Shown: piece by piece, positions 8,677-17,400 of the stretch
Layout: the number at the start of each line of letters is the position of its first letter
Position numbering within the stretch: the first letter of the stretch is position 1
Source of the DNA: Chloroflexota bacterium
Lineage (GTDB): Bacteria; Chloroflexota; Anaerolineae; Promineifilales; Promineifilaceae
NCBI GenBank assembly: GCA_020628815.1
Contig: JAHDEN010000014.1
Location: forward strand, 5,705-54,485
Reading direction: 5' to 3'
Length of the DNA: 48,781 nucleotides
Notes under the pieces: model-generated
The model's database searches: none
What the model saw: the letters and a program-made list of their open reading frames with translations, nothing else
What the model was told of the DNA's origin: nothing
Translations under genes and position numbers: made by a program

Positions 8677-9891
8677 ATGTCTTTGAACCTCGACACCATA
8701 GTAGACAGAGAAAATACCGGGAGCATAAAACACAAAACGATCAAAAAGGATGGTATCTACAGCCAAACTGACCTTGCAGATGCTAAATACGGGGAGGACC
8801 GTGTTTTACAATTGTGGGTTGCTGACATGGATTTCCCTGTAGCTCAACCGATACTCGACGCGCTACACGCAAAAGTTGACGAGACTGTTTTTGGCTACTA
8901 CACACCAGAGCAAAGCTTTTTCGAATCTGTTGTGAACTGGTGCGGCCGTCGCTACAACTGGGAGATTGATAAAGATTGGATCAAACTAAGCCCGGGTGTG
9001 GTTCCCGCCCTGTACATCATGATGCCCCAATACACCAAACCGGGTGACAAGGTGATTGTTCAACGCCCCATCTACCCGCCGTTTGTGGGCAGCATCGAAG
9101 CGGCCGGTTGCGAAGTTGTTTCGAATGACTTGGTCTATGACGCGGCAACAAATCGGTACGAAATGGACTTCGATGATCTTGAAGCCAAAGCATCGGACCC
9201 AGATTGCACCGCAGCGATTTTGTGTAGCCCACACAATCCGGTCGGCCGGGTCTGGACACGCGAAGAGCTGGTTCGGTTTGCGGACATTTGCTTGCGCAAC
9301 AATGTGCTGATCATCAGCGATGAGATCCACTGCGATCTAATTTATGACGATCACAAATTTGTAGCGATGGCAAGCATCTCTGAAGAAATCGCAGATCGCA
9401 CCATCACCTGTATGGCTTCAAGCAAAACGTTTAATCTGGCTTCGTTAAAAAACTCTCAAATCATCATTTCAAACGAGGAACTGCGCCAAAAATTTGCAGA
9501 TGCGATTGCGAATCTTGGCTTGCACGGCAGTAATGGGTTTGGCCCCGTTGCAACCGAAGCGGCCTACAATCACGGTGAAGAGTGGCTAGACAATGTCCTG
9601 AAATATATTCAGGAGAACTATATTTTTGTGCGGGACTATTTTGCCGAGCACATCCCGCAGCTAAACATTGTAAAACCCGAAGGGACGTATTTGCTTTGGG
9701 TCGATTTCAGCGGTCTGGGGCTGTCGCAAACAGAGCTTGTCGACAAACTGCTGGGCGATGCCAAAGTTCACTTTAATGACGGCGTTTCATTTGGGCCAGA
9801 GACCGGCAAAGGGTTTATGCGGATTAATATCGCAAGCTCCCGCCCTCTTCTGAAGCAGGCGCTTGACCGCATGGCCAAGGCATTAGGCTAG
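8677..9891 (+). CDS. PLP-dependent aminotransferase, MalY/PatB (C-S lyase) type
   Basis: 404 aa. The start at ATG 8677 is supported by AAGGAG at 8664-8669; the longer open frame upstream is not needed. MalY/PatB-like hallmarks are LWVADMDFPV near the N-terminus, PHNPVGRVWT, SDEIHCDLIY and the Schiff-base lysine in SSKTFNLASLK. The C-terminal domain ends with a conserved Arg region (MRINIASSRPLL). Family members split cystathionine or other cysteine conjugates, giving a thiol, ammonia and a 2-oxo acid, and some have regulatory side roles. It stands alone, followed by a strong terminator. Confidence 0.93.
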   Translation: MSLNLDTIVDRENTGSIKHKTIKKDGIYSQTDLADAKYGEDRVLQLWVADMDFPVAQPILDALHAKVDETVFGYYTPEQSFFESVVNWCGRRYNWEIDKDWIKLSPGVVPALYIMMPQYTKPGDKVIVQRPIYPPFVGSIEAAGCEVVSNDLVYDAATNRYEMDFDDLEAKASDPDCTAAILCSPHNPVGRVWTREELVRFADICLRNNVLIISDEIHCDLIYDDHKFVAMASISEEIADRTITCMASSKTFNLASLKNSQIIISNEELRQKFADAIANLGLHGSNGFGPVATEAAYNHGEEWLDNVLKYIQENYIFVRDYFAEHIPQLNIVKPEGTYLLWVDFSGLGLSQTELVDKLLGDAKVHFNDGVSFGPETGKGFMRINIASSRPLLKQALDRMAKALG

Positions 9892-9918
9892 CCCTTTAAT
9901 TTGATTGGGTTAAAAAGC

Positions 9919-9964
9919 AAAAAGGGCCGTCTAAAACGATTAACGATTTAGACGGCCCTTTTTT
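9919..9964. terminator. Strong bidirectional intrinsic terminator
   Basis: A perfect 17-bp stem (9919-9935 against 9947-9963) with an 11-nt loop and a GC-rich core GGGCCGTC. It has an A-run on the left and a T-run on the right, so it can end both the MalY-type gene from the left and the histidine kinase gene from the right. Confidence 0.93.
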
Positions 9965-9979
9965 GTTTCAGGTTGACCT

Positions 9980-11251
9980 TTAATTTGGCAATGTGAAACT
10001 CACAATCGCCCCACCGGTTTGAGATGAGTTCATGGCAAAAATTTGCCCACCATGCTCTTCAACAATACTTTTGGCAATCGCTAGTCCCAAGCCGCCGCCC
10101 CCTTTGGCACGGCTACGAGCCTCTTCTCCCCGAAAAAATTGTTCAAACACATGTGGTAAATCTGCGGGGTCAAACCCTGATCCGCTGTCGATCACAGCCA
10201 CAGTTACCTCGCCGCTTTCAAGCCGCTCGGCCGTAATTGAAATCGAGCCACCTTCAGGTGTGTGTCTACACGAATTTTTGACTAGATTGCCTAACACCCG
10301 GCCGATCAGCCGGGAGTCCATGTAAACGGGATCAAGGCCAACCTCATTCACATCGCAATCAATCTTGATTTTGTACTGTCCGGCTAACGCCTCAAATTGT
10401 TCACAAATATAGTTGATTAACGCGGACAAAGAATGATCCTCTTTTTCAAACTTCATCCCCCCAGACTCAAGCTGAGAATATTCAAAGAGGTCGTCCATCA
10501 GGGTGTTTAGCCCTTCGATGTCGTTCAAAATATTTTTTTGATATCGCTTGATCATTTCCGGGTCGCTGACAATGCCGTCTCGCATCGCTTCGACCATCGC
10601 CCGCATGCTGGTCAGCGGCGTGCGTAGATCATGCGATGTCCACGAAACAAGGTCTTTGCGCAGCTGGCTTAACTCATTGCGCACACCTTCCGCTTCTTCT
10701 AGCTTGCTCGCCATATTGTTGAACGATTGGGCAACCTGTGACACCTCGTCCCGGCCGCGCACAGAGGCCCGCTTTTGCAAATTACCTTCTGCAATTTGCA
10801 CGGCCGAATTCGATAGTTCACGCAAGTCTGCCACAATCCGAACCGTCACCGCCAAACCAAATGCGGCCGCCAAAATTGACGCAAAAACAAGCAAAGACAC
10901 TGCCAAGGGCAAATCATGATCACTGTTAAAAAACATCAGCCGCGCCCCGTTCCAAAAATTTGTCAGGATGAGTATGGCCGACCACAGGTAAGCGCTAATC
11001 AGAGTAAATAAAAGAGAGCGACTAACCCGTGCGGTTAACCACGTTGCGGCAAATCCGATCACTAAAGAAACAATGCCAGAAACCGCCAAAGGTGCGGTCA
11101 GCGGCTGCAAATCGGCCAGAGTTGCTCCCAAAAGTGTTCGAACCGCTATCCACGCCAAAATAAAGCTGGCGATTAACCCGATTGCACCAAAAAGCACATA
11201 GTTCCAGATCGGGTTATTTGAGATTGTTGGTCTGTTATTTGATAAAACCAT
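9980..11251 (-). CDS. Membrane sensor histidine kinase (HAMP, HisKA, HATPase_c)
   Basis: 423 aa. Four hydrophobic segments (about 16-40, 52-75, 79-98, 113-140) leave very short loops, so there is no large extracellular sensor domain. A HAMP-like segment follows, then the HisKA H-box with the phospho-His near residue 207 (WTSHDLRTPLTS), N-box (LVKNSCRHTPEGG), G1 box (DSGSGFDPADLPHVFEQFFRG) and G2 box (GGGGLGLAIAKSI). It is transcribed after the OmpR-type regulator with a 67-nt gap, so the pair is very likely one two-component system. The signal could be sensed within the membrane. Confidence 0.95.
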   Translation of the reverse strand: MVLSNNRPTISNNPIWNYVLFGAIGLIASFILAWIAVRTLLGATLADLQPLTAPLAVSGIVSLVIGFAATWLTARVSRSLLFTLISAYLWSAILILTNFWNGARLMFFNSDHDLPLAVSLLVFASILAAAFGLAVTVRIVADLRELSNSAVQIAEGNLQKRASVRGRDEVSQVAQSFNNMASKLEEAEGVRNELSQLRKDLVSWTSHDLRTPLTSMRAMVEAMRDGIVSDPEMIKRYQKNILNDIEGLNTLMDDLFEYSQLESGGMKFEKEDHSLSALINYICEQFEALAGQYKIKIDCDVNEVGLDPVYMDSRLIGRVLGNLVKNSCRHTPEGGSISITAERLESGEVTVAVIDSGSGFDPADLPHVFEQFFRGEEARSRAKGGGGLGLAIAKSIVEEHGGQIFAMNSSQTGGAIVSFTLPN

Positions 11252-11318
11252 GAATTATTTACCCATTTCGCGTTTCGCGCGCACGTTTAGCTTAAATAAC
11301 TGCGCAATTTTTTTAAGA

Positions 11319-12035
11319 TTACGCCGGTTGGTCAGGAATAAATTTATACCCGACTCCCCAGACTGTTTGCAACCAGCGAGGCTTGCCCGGGTTCTCTTCG
11401 ATTTTTTCGCGAACACGGCGCATGTGAACCGTCACCGTGTTGGGGTCAACATAGTCGGTCATGCCCCACACGCTATCAAGCAGCTGATCACGCGAGAAAA
11501 CCTGACGCGGATGCTCGGCCATAAATTTCAACAGGCTAAATTCTGTAGCCGTGAGTTCGATTTCTGTGGAATTAACTTTTACGGAATGGCTCAATGGATC
11601 GATTTCTAACGCACCATCCTCAAAAACCATCGCGGACGATTGAGGCAGACCGCTTGAAGAGCCTTCCATGCGTCGTAGTACGGCTTTAACTCGGGCAACC
11701 AATTCGGCCGGAGAAAAAGGTTTTACCATGTAATCATCAGCGCCCAGCTCTAACCCATAAATCCGGTCGATCTCTTGGCGACGGGCCGTTAGCATAATGA
11801 CGCCGGTGTCTGGATATTTTTCGCGGATCGTCGATAAAACGGAAAGACCATCAACTTCAGGCAAGTTAATATCGAGCACAACCAAAATCGGCCGTTCGTC
11901 CATTTTTGCCAAAGCCATTCGGCCGTCATGGGCCAGCATGCAGTCGTACCCTTCTTTCTGCAAATACAAGCTTACAACTTCAGCAACCGCAATTTCGTCA
12001 TCAACGATTAGTATTTTTTTTCCTACCTGACTCAT
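11319..12035 (-). CDS. OmpR/PhoB-family response regulator
   Basis: 238 aa from ATG 12035, preceded by AAAGGA; a TTG nine codons upstream lacks support. The receiver domain shows the acidic pair (VDDE), the phospho-acceptor Asp in VVLDINLPEVDG, Thr in MLTA and Lys in MVKPFSPAEL. The C-terminal winged helix includes ELTATEFSLLKFM and the recognition part VTVHMRRVREKI. It is encoded directly before the HAMP histidine kinase, which is its likely partner. Target genes are unknown. Confidence 0.96.
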   Translation of the reverse strand: MSQVGKKILIVDDEIAVAEVVSLYLQKEGYDCMLAHDGRMALAKMDERPILVVLDINLPEVDGLSVLSTIREKYPDTGVIMLTARRQEIDRIYGLELGADDYMVKPFSPAELVARVKAVLRRMEGSSSGLPQSSAMVFEDGALEIDPLSHSVKVNSTEIELTATEFSLLKFMAEHPRQVFSRDQLLDSVWGMTDYVDPNTVTVHMRRVREKIEENPGKPRWLQTVWGVGYKFIPDQPA

Positions 12036-12193
12036 AATTAAATTCCTTTGGCAGTAAGACAATAATTCTTAACGCTTAAATATTCTAACTGATTGATTGA
12101 CAATTGAAATTAAGAATCTTTTACAGAATTTCTCTGGTCGTAATCTTTTCGTAATATTTTAAACCCGATCTATGCAGGGATTGGTTCAAAAAA

Positions 12194-13429
12194 TCAGACT
12201 GATATTCCGGCTAAATAACCAGACGACCAAGCCCACTGGAAGTTAAACCCGCCAATCCGGCCGTCTACGTTCAAGATTTCGCCACAAAAGTGCAAGTTGG
12301 GGCAAATTCGGGATGACATTGTACTTAAACGCAGCTCTTTTAGTGGAATGCCACCGGCCGTGACTTCCGCAAAATCAAATCCTCGATCACCGGCAACCGG
12401 CACTTCAAAACGAGTCAACATCTTTGCCAATGCCTGCCGATCCGCCTTTTTTAGCTGGTTGATTGATAATGTGGCGGCCGAATCGTCATCAGCTTCAAAC
12501 AGATTCGCGAGCAACGTTTTCACCAAGCGCTCCGGCAGATGATCGCGCATCCACTGCAAAGCCGATTTGTTTTTCTCTGATTTGAACTGCCCCACCAATT
12601 GATCGAAATCTGTTTGTGGGATCCAATTGATTGTTAATCTCACCGCAGGGTCGTGTCGAATCGCGTCTAAATAATAGCGGCTCATATCTAACACGGCCGG
12701 ACCGGACAGGCCAAAATGGGTGCACAGCATCGAATTCTCAAACGATTCAAGCAGCTTCCCCGTTGGCCCCCACAGCTCCAATTTTACCGGCAACGTAATC
12801 CCTTTAAGATCCCTGAGCCAATGATTGCGTGGCACCGTAAGCGGAACCAAGGCGGGGAATATTCGAGGTGTGAGAGAATGGCCCAAGCTTTGCGCAATTT
12901 CATACCCCATCCCATCTGATCCTGTTTTGGGGATGCTTTTCCCCCCAGTTGCCAAGATCACTTTGGTTGCCTGCACCGTGTCAAAGTTTCCGTGTATTTC
13001 AAACAGATGCCCTTTGTTGATCACGTCAGAAACGCGATGACCGGACAAAATCGAACTGAATTTATCGGCTTCTTTTAAAAGGGCGTTCAGCACAGTTTTG
13101 GCTTGGTCAGTTGTGGGAAACAGCTTGCCGGTCTCTTCTCGTTTTAGCTGAACCCCGATCTCTTTAAAAAAAGAGGTCGTTTGCGCAACGTCGTATTGTC
13201 GCAGCACTTTTTTGATGGCGTTGCGTGAAGCTCCAGCGTAGGCTCTCTCATCGACTTGATAGTGGGTAACGTTACAACGGCCGCCCCCAGCAATTAAAAT
13301 TTTCCGGCCGATTGTTTCGGCACCGTCAAGCAGAATAATCTTCCGTTTGCTATTGGTTCGGCCCGCCCAAATTGCGGCCATTAGTCCGGCCGCACCTGCC
13401 CCGATAATTGCGATATCTGCCTTAGTCAT
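12194..13429 (-). CDS. HI0933-like (YhiN/BaiN-type) FAD/NAD(P)-binding flavoprotein
   Basis: 411 aa. The N-terminal dinucleotide fold is IAIIGAGAAGLMAAIWAG, followed by the family signature RKILIAGGGRCNVTH. A second FAD contact (VILATGGKSIPKTGSDGMGYE) and the C-terminal FCGEILNVDGRIGGFNFQWAWSSG block are characteristic of the HI0933 family. One member (BaiN) has been tied to bile-acid reduction, but most are uncharacterised, so the substrate here is open. It is encoded between two signalling genes without visible coupling. Confidence 0.93.
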   Translation of the reverse strand: MTKADIAIIGAGAAGLMAAIWAGRTNSKRKIILLDGAETIGRKILIAGGGRCNVTHYQVDERAYAGASRNAIKKVLRQYDVAQTTSFFKEIGVQLKREETGKLFPTTDQAKTVLNALLKEADKFSSILSGHRVSDVINKGHLFEIHGNFDTVQATKVILATGGKSIPKTGSDGMGYEIAQSLGHSLTPRIFPALVPLTVPRNHWLRDLKGITLPVKLELWGPTGKLLESFENSMLCTHFGLSGPAVLDMSRYYLDAIRHDPAVRLTINWIPQTDFDQLVGQFKSEKNKSALQWMRDHLPERLVKTLLANLFEADDDSAATLSINQLKKADRQALAKMLTRFEVPVAGDRGFDFAEVTAGGIPLKELRLSTMSSRICPNLHFCGEILNVDGRIGGFNFQWAWSSGYLAGISV

Positions 13430-13488
13430 AGGCTAATTTTGACTCCATCACCCTAAAATTGCCAAAACCGACACCGTAAAAAGCAGGT

Positions 13489-14820
13489 TTAAGGCCACAA
13501 AGGGAGGTAGATCGAAAATTGGGACCCGATCCCGATCTGGCTTTCAACACGTAAAGCCCCATTCTGAGCCTGCACAGCGCCTAACGTAACCGCCAGCCCT
13601 AACCCATTCCCTGTATTTTTGGTTGTAAAGAACGGATCGAAAATTCGTTTGAGAGTGTCGAGCTCCATCCCAGAGCCGGTGTCGATTACTTCTAATACCA
13701 CATATTTCCGACTGGGTTCAAGCACGTTGGAAAGATAGCTAAAGTCAACCAACCCCTCTGGCAGGTCATAATCCTTTTGATCAGCCAAACGGCTGCTAAC
13801 CCGAATAAAACCGTGGTCTGTAATTGATTCGGCCGCATTCAAGACAAGATTGATCAGAATCTGCTCAGTTTGCCCCTTGAACGTTCTAATCATCGCCGAA
13901 TTATCGTGGATGTGTGTTGAGAGCTGAATGCTTGAAGAAAGGCTGCTCGCGATTAATCCAATCGACTCATCAACTAAATCTTTTACGCAAAGCTCCTCTT
14001 GATCAAACCCTTCTTCTCGCGCATATTTCAGCAACCGCTGGGTTAAATCAACCGCTCTTTTCCCCGCCCTCTCGATCAAATCAACATGTTTATAAGCGGA
14101 ATCAGCCTCGTTCATTTTGCGCATGGCGATGGAGGCTTGCACTAAAACACCCTGTAAAATGTTGTTGAAGTCGTGCACAATCCCACCCGCCATTAAGCCG
14201 ATTGAGTCTAAGCGTTGGGCTTGGGCTAGTGCTTGGGCCGTCTGCCGTTTTTCAGTTTCATCTTGAATCACAGACACGTAGTACGACACATCCCCGACGT
14301 TATCTAACAGCGGATAGAGGGTGACTTTGCTTAAAAACGGCGTCCCATCTTTTCGAATATTGCGCACAGACGTTTGGCACTCACGGCCTTCTGCCAACGC
14401 TGAGCGCAGCAGCTCACGCGCTTTTGTGTCAGGTTCTGACTGGTACAGCTTGCGCCAATTTGAGCCGACTAACTCATCAGATGTATAGCCGGTCAGCTCT
14501 TCTAGCTTGGGGCTAACAAAAATAATTTCATTATCTGGCGAATTCATATCGCTGATAGAAATGCCATCATTGCTGCATTCAACCGCAGCCTTCAATAATC
14601 GAATTTGCGTTTCTAGGCTCTGCCGCTCTGATTCAAGATCAGAAATCATCCGTTGAGCAACCTTAAGTTTGAAAGATTCTCGATTAAATTTCTCTTTGGT
14701 TACAGGCTCATCCGCCTCGACCAAAGTCGATTTCTGAGCCGCCTCGAAAATTTGTGAAATAAACTGGCTGTTCAATAGGTCTTCCCCACGTGAAATACTA
14801 GATTGTTTTTCCATGGTCAT
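13489..14820 (-). CDS. Soluble PAS-domain sensor histidine kinase
   Basis: About 443 aa from ATG 14820. A TTG 15 codons upstream is the only longer option, and another ATG lies two codons in. No membrane segment is seen. A short coiled coil (about 60-85) precedes a PAS domain (EIIFVSPKLEELTGYTSDEL) and a PAC-like region (RNIRKDGTPFLSKVTLYPLL). The H-box is of the GGIVHDFNNILQG type. The ATPase domain has LINLVLNAAESI, DTGSGMELDTLKRIFDPFF and NGLGLAVTLG. The signal is probably cytoplasmic. No cognate response regulator is adjacent. Confidence 0.94.
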   Translation of the reverse strand: MTMEKQSSISRGEDLLNSQFISQIFEAAQKSTLVEADEPVTKEKFNRESFKLKVAQRMISDLESERQSLETQIRLLKAAVECSNDGISISDMNSPDNEIIFVSPKLEELTGYTSDELVGSNWRKLYQSEPDTKARELLRSALAEGRECQTSVRNIRKDGTPFLSKVTLYPLLDNVGDVSYYVSVIQDETEKRQTAQALAQAQRLDSIGLMAGGIVHDFNNILQGVLVQASIAMRKMNEADSAYKHVDLIERAGKRAVDLTQRLLKYAREEGFDQEELCVKDLVDESIGLIASSLSSSIQLSTHIHDNSAMIRTFKGQTEQILINLVLNAAESITDHGFIRVSSRLADQKDYDLPEGLVDFSYLSNVLEPSRKYVVLEVIDTGSGMELDTLKRIFDPFFTTKNTGNGLGLAVTLGAVQAQNGALRVESQIGIGSQFSIYLPLWP

Positions 14821-15045
14821 AAGGTACAACTGCCATAAATAAAGGTTTGGATTGGTTGCGCTCAAGTTAATCGATATTCAATGCGAAGAGCCAAAATAGA
14901 ACGCGGTCTTATTTTATTAACAGGTTGGTTGAAATTAACGGGAGATATGTACCAATGTCCCACACACATTTTTCCCCTCTACTCGACTGAGCAGGACTAA
15001 ACTCCTAACATGACCATAAGCACAATTTAAAGATTAATTGAACGA

Positions 15046-15074
15046 AACTTTAAAAATTACAGGCCCTGTAATTT
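15046..15074 (-). terminator. Intrinsic terminator of LysM lipoprotein gene
   Basis: A perfect 9-bp inverted repeat AAATTACAG / CTGTAATTT (15054-15062 / 15066-15074, loop of 3) lies 11 nt past the stop codon. On the minus strand a T-run follows immediately, as expected for a weak intrinsic terminator. The rest of 14821-15084 is AT-rich and shows no gene. Confidence 0.6.
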
Positions 15075-15084
15075 GCAGCATCCT

Positions 15085-16152
15085 TTATCTATCGTTTACT
15101 GGAATGGCAGTGATTTTGGCTTCTGAAACCGCTCCTTGTAAAGCAAATGCTTGAAGTTCAATAGCGACAGGCTCTGTAGGCGACAAGCTATTAGCTTCGA
15201 TAGTTGTCTTCGAAAAACCGATTAACCGGCCGCTGCTGTCATACAAAGATGCGTGCAAATCAATTGAACTGGTTTGAAAGGTTCCGACGTTGGCTAGCCG
15301 GCCGTTGATCGTCACCAAATTACCAGCCTGCTCAAACCCAATATCCTCGACGAGCAGCTCTTGAACCCCATTGGCATCTGGATCAGTATTGGCAAACCCA
15401 TCTGCTATTTTTACTCCAGCTTGCACATCTCCGGCCGGTTTTTGTGGGAACAAAACCCCAAACGGCGAAGTTTGCCCCGCTTGAATAAACGGCAAACTAA
15501 CTGGTGCTATGACTTGCGCCGCTACTTGCCCCGCTTCACCAAATAAAGAGACTTCGAGATTGAGTCGCTCAATCCCCCATGCTGAGCCGTTTTTAACTTC
15601 ACCCAAAACCCAGACACCACCTCCACCGTCTGAGAAAAGTGCGTAAGAGATAATTTCGGCCGAAATCGGTATCTGTGTGGGGGCTTCTCCTCTGAAAACA
15701 GGGGTGGCAGGGGGAGGCAGGATCAACTGCTGGCCGATCGACAACAGCTCCGGCCGGGCATCCGGATTCAGCGCCTGAATCTGTTCAACCGTGGTCTGAT
15801 TTTGAATCGCGATTCCCAACAGCGTATCACCGCTTTGGATCGCATACACGATGGGTGTGGGGGATGGAGTTGGGGTTGCAGATGGCAACGGTGTAGGAGA
15901 GCTAACAATCACTTGGATGGTTGGGGCTGGCAACGTTGAAAACTCTTTCTCAAGCAGCTCAACTTCGGCCGTGATCGTACTAAATTCAGTTACTACAACC
16001 GGAATCTCATCATTGCCACCATCAGTTTGACCGCATCCCATCACCCCAAAACAAGCCGCACTTAAAAGCAAAAATCGGACCACAAAAGATGGACGGAAAC
16101 GGAGAACTCTTCTCGAGGCACACAACCATAGAACCATTGACCTTGAAATCAT
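15085..16152 (-). CDS. LysM-domain lipoprotein
   Basis: 355 aa. A basic N-terminus and hydrophobic stretch end in the lipobox-like GVMGC (Cys near 40), so the protein is probably lipid-anchored outside the membrane. A Pro/Ser/Thr spacer (PTPLPSATPTPSPTP) leads into one LysM module, from YAIQSGDTLLGIAIQN through ALNPDARPELLSIGQQLILPP, which binds peptidoglycan or related glycans. The C-terminal 190 residues hold two beta-sandwich-like repeats of the FxLYD style (VWVLGEVKNGS; LVTINGRLANVG). A cell-wall-associated role is inferred. Confidence 0.9.
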   Translation of the reverse strand: MISRSMVLWLCASRRVLRFRPSFVVRFLLLSAACFGVMGCGQTDGGNDEIPVVVTEFSTITAEVELLEKEFSTLPAPTIQVIVSSPTPLPSATPTPSPTPIVYAIQSGDTLLGIAIQNQTTVEQIQALNPDARPELLSIGQQLILPPPATPVFRGEAPTQIPISAEIISYALFSDGGGGVWVLGEVKNGSAWGIERLNLEVSLFGEAGQVAAQVIAPVSLPFIQAGQTSPFGVLFPQKPAGDVQAGVKIADGFANTDPDANGVQELLVEDIGFEQAGNLVTINGRLANVGTFQTSSIDLHASLYDSSGRLIGFSKTTIEANSLSPTEPVAIELQAFALQGAVSEAKITAIPVNDR

Positions 16153-16218
16153 ATTTATCTACGATCTCAAATAAACATAAGCTTTGCAATTATTTTAATG
16201 ATTTTGGATGGGAATTAA

Positions 16219-16809
16219 ATGCAACTCGCAAGTCACAAAAGCCTAGACAATGAAACAAAAACAGAATGGCTAACGGCCGTCTTAAACTCAACCACCGATG
16301 GGTTTGTTATCTTAGATTTAAACGGCTCTGTTAAGATGTCGAATCAGCCTGCCGACAACTTTTTAGCCACCATGACCGGCGCAGAACCTGTCAATGGGGT
16401 CTTTGACACCCAACAGGCGATCTCCATCATCGGGTACAAACCGGTCGAATTAATCAAGCTCATCACAAATATTCGGCGTGGAAATATTCCTGAGGAAAGC
16501 AAACAGGTTGTGCCGATGGAAGAAGATGGGAAGATACGCTATTTAGAGCGGTGCGAAAAGGTTCTAAAAAGTGATGACGGTGAAGTTAGCGGCGTCATGA
16601 TCATCTTCCGGGATGTGACTGAACAGGTTGAACGGGAAGAATGGCAGCGGGAGTTTACAAGCATGGTCGTCCACGATCTCAAGAATCCGGTATCCGCCAT
16701 CTATACAGGATTTGAGTGGATGGCCCCCATGATCGACAACCCAGATGCGGAAATGATCATCAACAACGGCCAACGTACAACCCAACAGCTTTTAGACATG
16801 ATCGTCTAG
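16219..16809 (+). CDS. N-terminal half of interrupted histidine kinase (PAS + H-box)
   Basis: The 196-residue open half contains the PAS/PAC region (TTDGFVILDLNGSVKMSN; MIIFRDVTEQVEREE) and the phospho-acceptor His in VVHDLKNP, and stops partway through the second dimerisation helix. On its own it has a phosphorylation site but no ATPase domain. See the spanning entry. Confidence 0.7.
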   Translation: MQLASHKSLDNETKTEWLTAVLNSTTDGFVILDLNGSVKMSNQPADNFLATMTGAEPVNGVFDTQQAISIIGYKPVELIKLITNIRRGNIPEESKQVVPMEEDGKIRYLERCEKVLKSDDGEVSGVMIIFRDVTEQVEREEWQREFTSMVVHDLKNPVSAIYTGFEWMAPMIDNPDAEMIINNGQRTTQQLLDMIV

Positions 16810-17400
16810 TTGCTTGACATCTCTCGGATGGAAGCGGGCAAGCTATCGGCAGACACCGAGGCCTTAGACGTCGCATCAATCGCACGTATGCAAATCGAAT
16901 CGCTACTCAGCCTGTCGTTCCGCAAAAACGTCCATTTAGAGCTAGAAGCTGACGACAGCGTTGAACCGATTTGGGGGGATCGCTCTATGGTGCGCCGAAT
17001 CTTAAGCAATCTGATCGACAACGCCATCAAATTCACCCCTGCAGGTGGAAAGGTAAAAGTTATTGTTCGCCACGCAAAACCGGAGGACAGGCTCCCTGGG
17101 GGTGCAAGGGTCATTATTTCAGACACGGGGATGGGGGTGCCGGACAAAGACAAAGGGCGAATTTTCAATCGATTTGAGATGATTGGCGGCCGGGGTAAAA
17201 GCCATCGAGGTACCGGAATCGGCCTATCGTTTTGCAAACAGGCGATTGAAACGATGGGCGGCAAGATTTGGGTAGAAGACAATAAAGCCCCCAGCGGTGG
17301 CAGTCAATTTGTATTCACCATGCCCCCAATACCCACTTTTAAAGATGAGATGAAATCGATGGATAAAAATTTCGTCGTTTCGATCAACGAACCAGCTTAA
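16810..17400 (+). CDS. C-terminal half of interrupted histidine kinase (HATPase_c)
   Basis: A 196-codon open half in the same frame as the N-terminal part. It holds the end of the DHp helix and a full HATPase_c domain. Possible restarts are TTG 16810, directly after the TAG, or ATG 16828; neither has a convincing ribosome site. The last bases overlap the convergent acyl-CoA dehydrogenase gene by 4 nt. Confidence 0.6.
   Translation: MLDISRMEAGKLSADTEALDVASIARMQIESLLSLSFRKNVHLELEADDSVEPIWGDRSMVRRILSNLIDNAIKFTPAGGKVKVIVRHAKPEDRLPGGARVIISDTGMGVPDKDKGRIFNRFEMIGGRGKSHRGTGIGLSFCKQAIETMGGKIWVEDNKAPSGGSQFVFTMPPIPTFKDEMKSMDKNFVVSINEPA

Larger units (their letters stand above)
16219..17400 (+). pseudogene. 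PAS sensor histidine kinase interrupted by in-frame TAG
   Basis: One reading frame runs from ATG 16219 to TAA 17398-17400, broken only by TAG at 16807-16809. Together the halves make a complete kinase: a PAS domain, an H-box MVVHDLKNPVSAIY, the second DHp helix (QLLDMIV-stop-LLDISRMEAGKL), N-box LIDNAIKFTPAGG, G1 DTGMGVPDKDKGRIFNRFEM and G2 GTGIGLSFCKQAIE. The stop falls inside the DHp helix, where homologues carry a polar residue, so one base change from a sense codon would explain it. Options are a recent nonsense mutation, a sequencing error, or readthrough. Both halves otherwise look intact, with no further decay. Confidence 0.8.
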
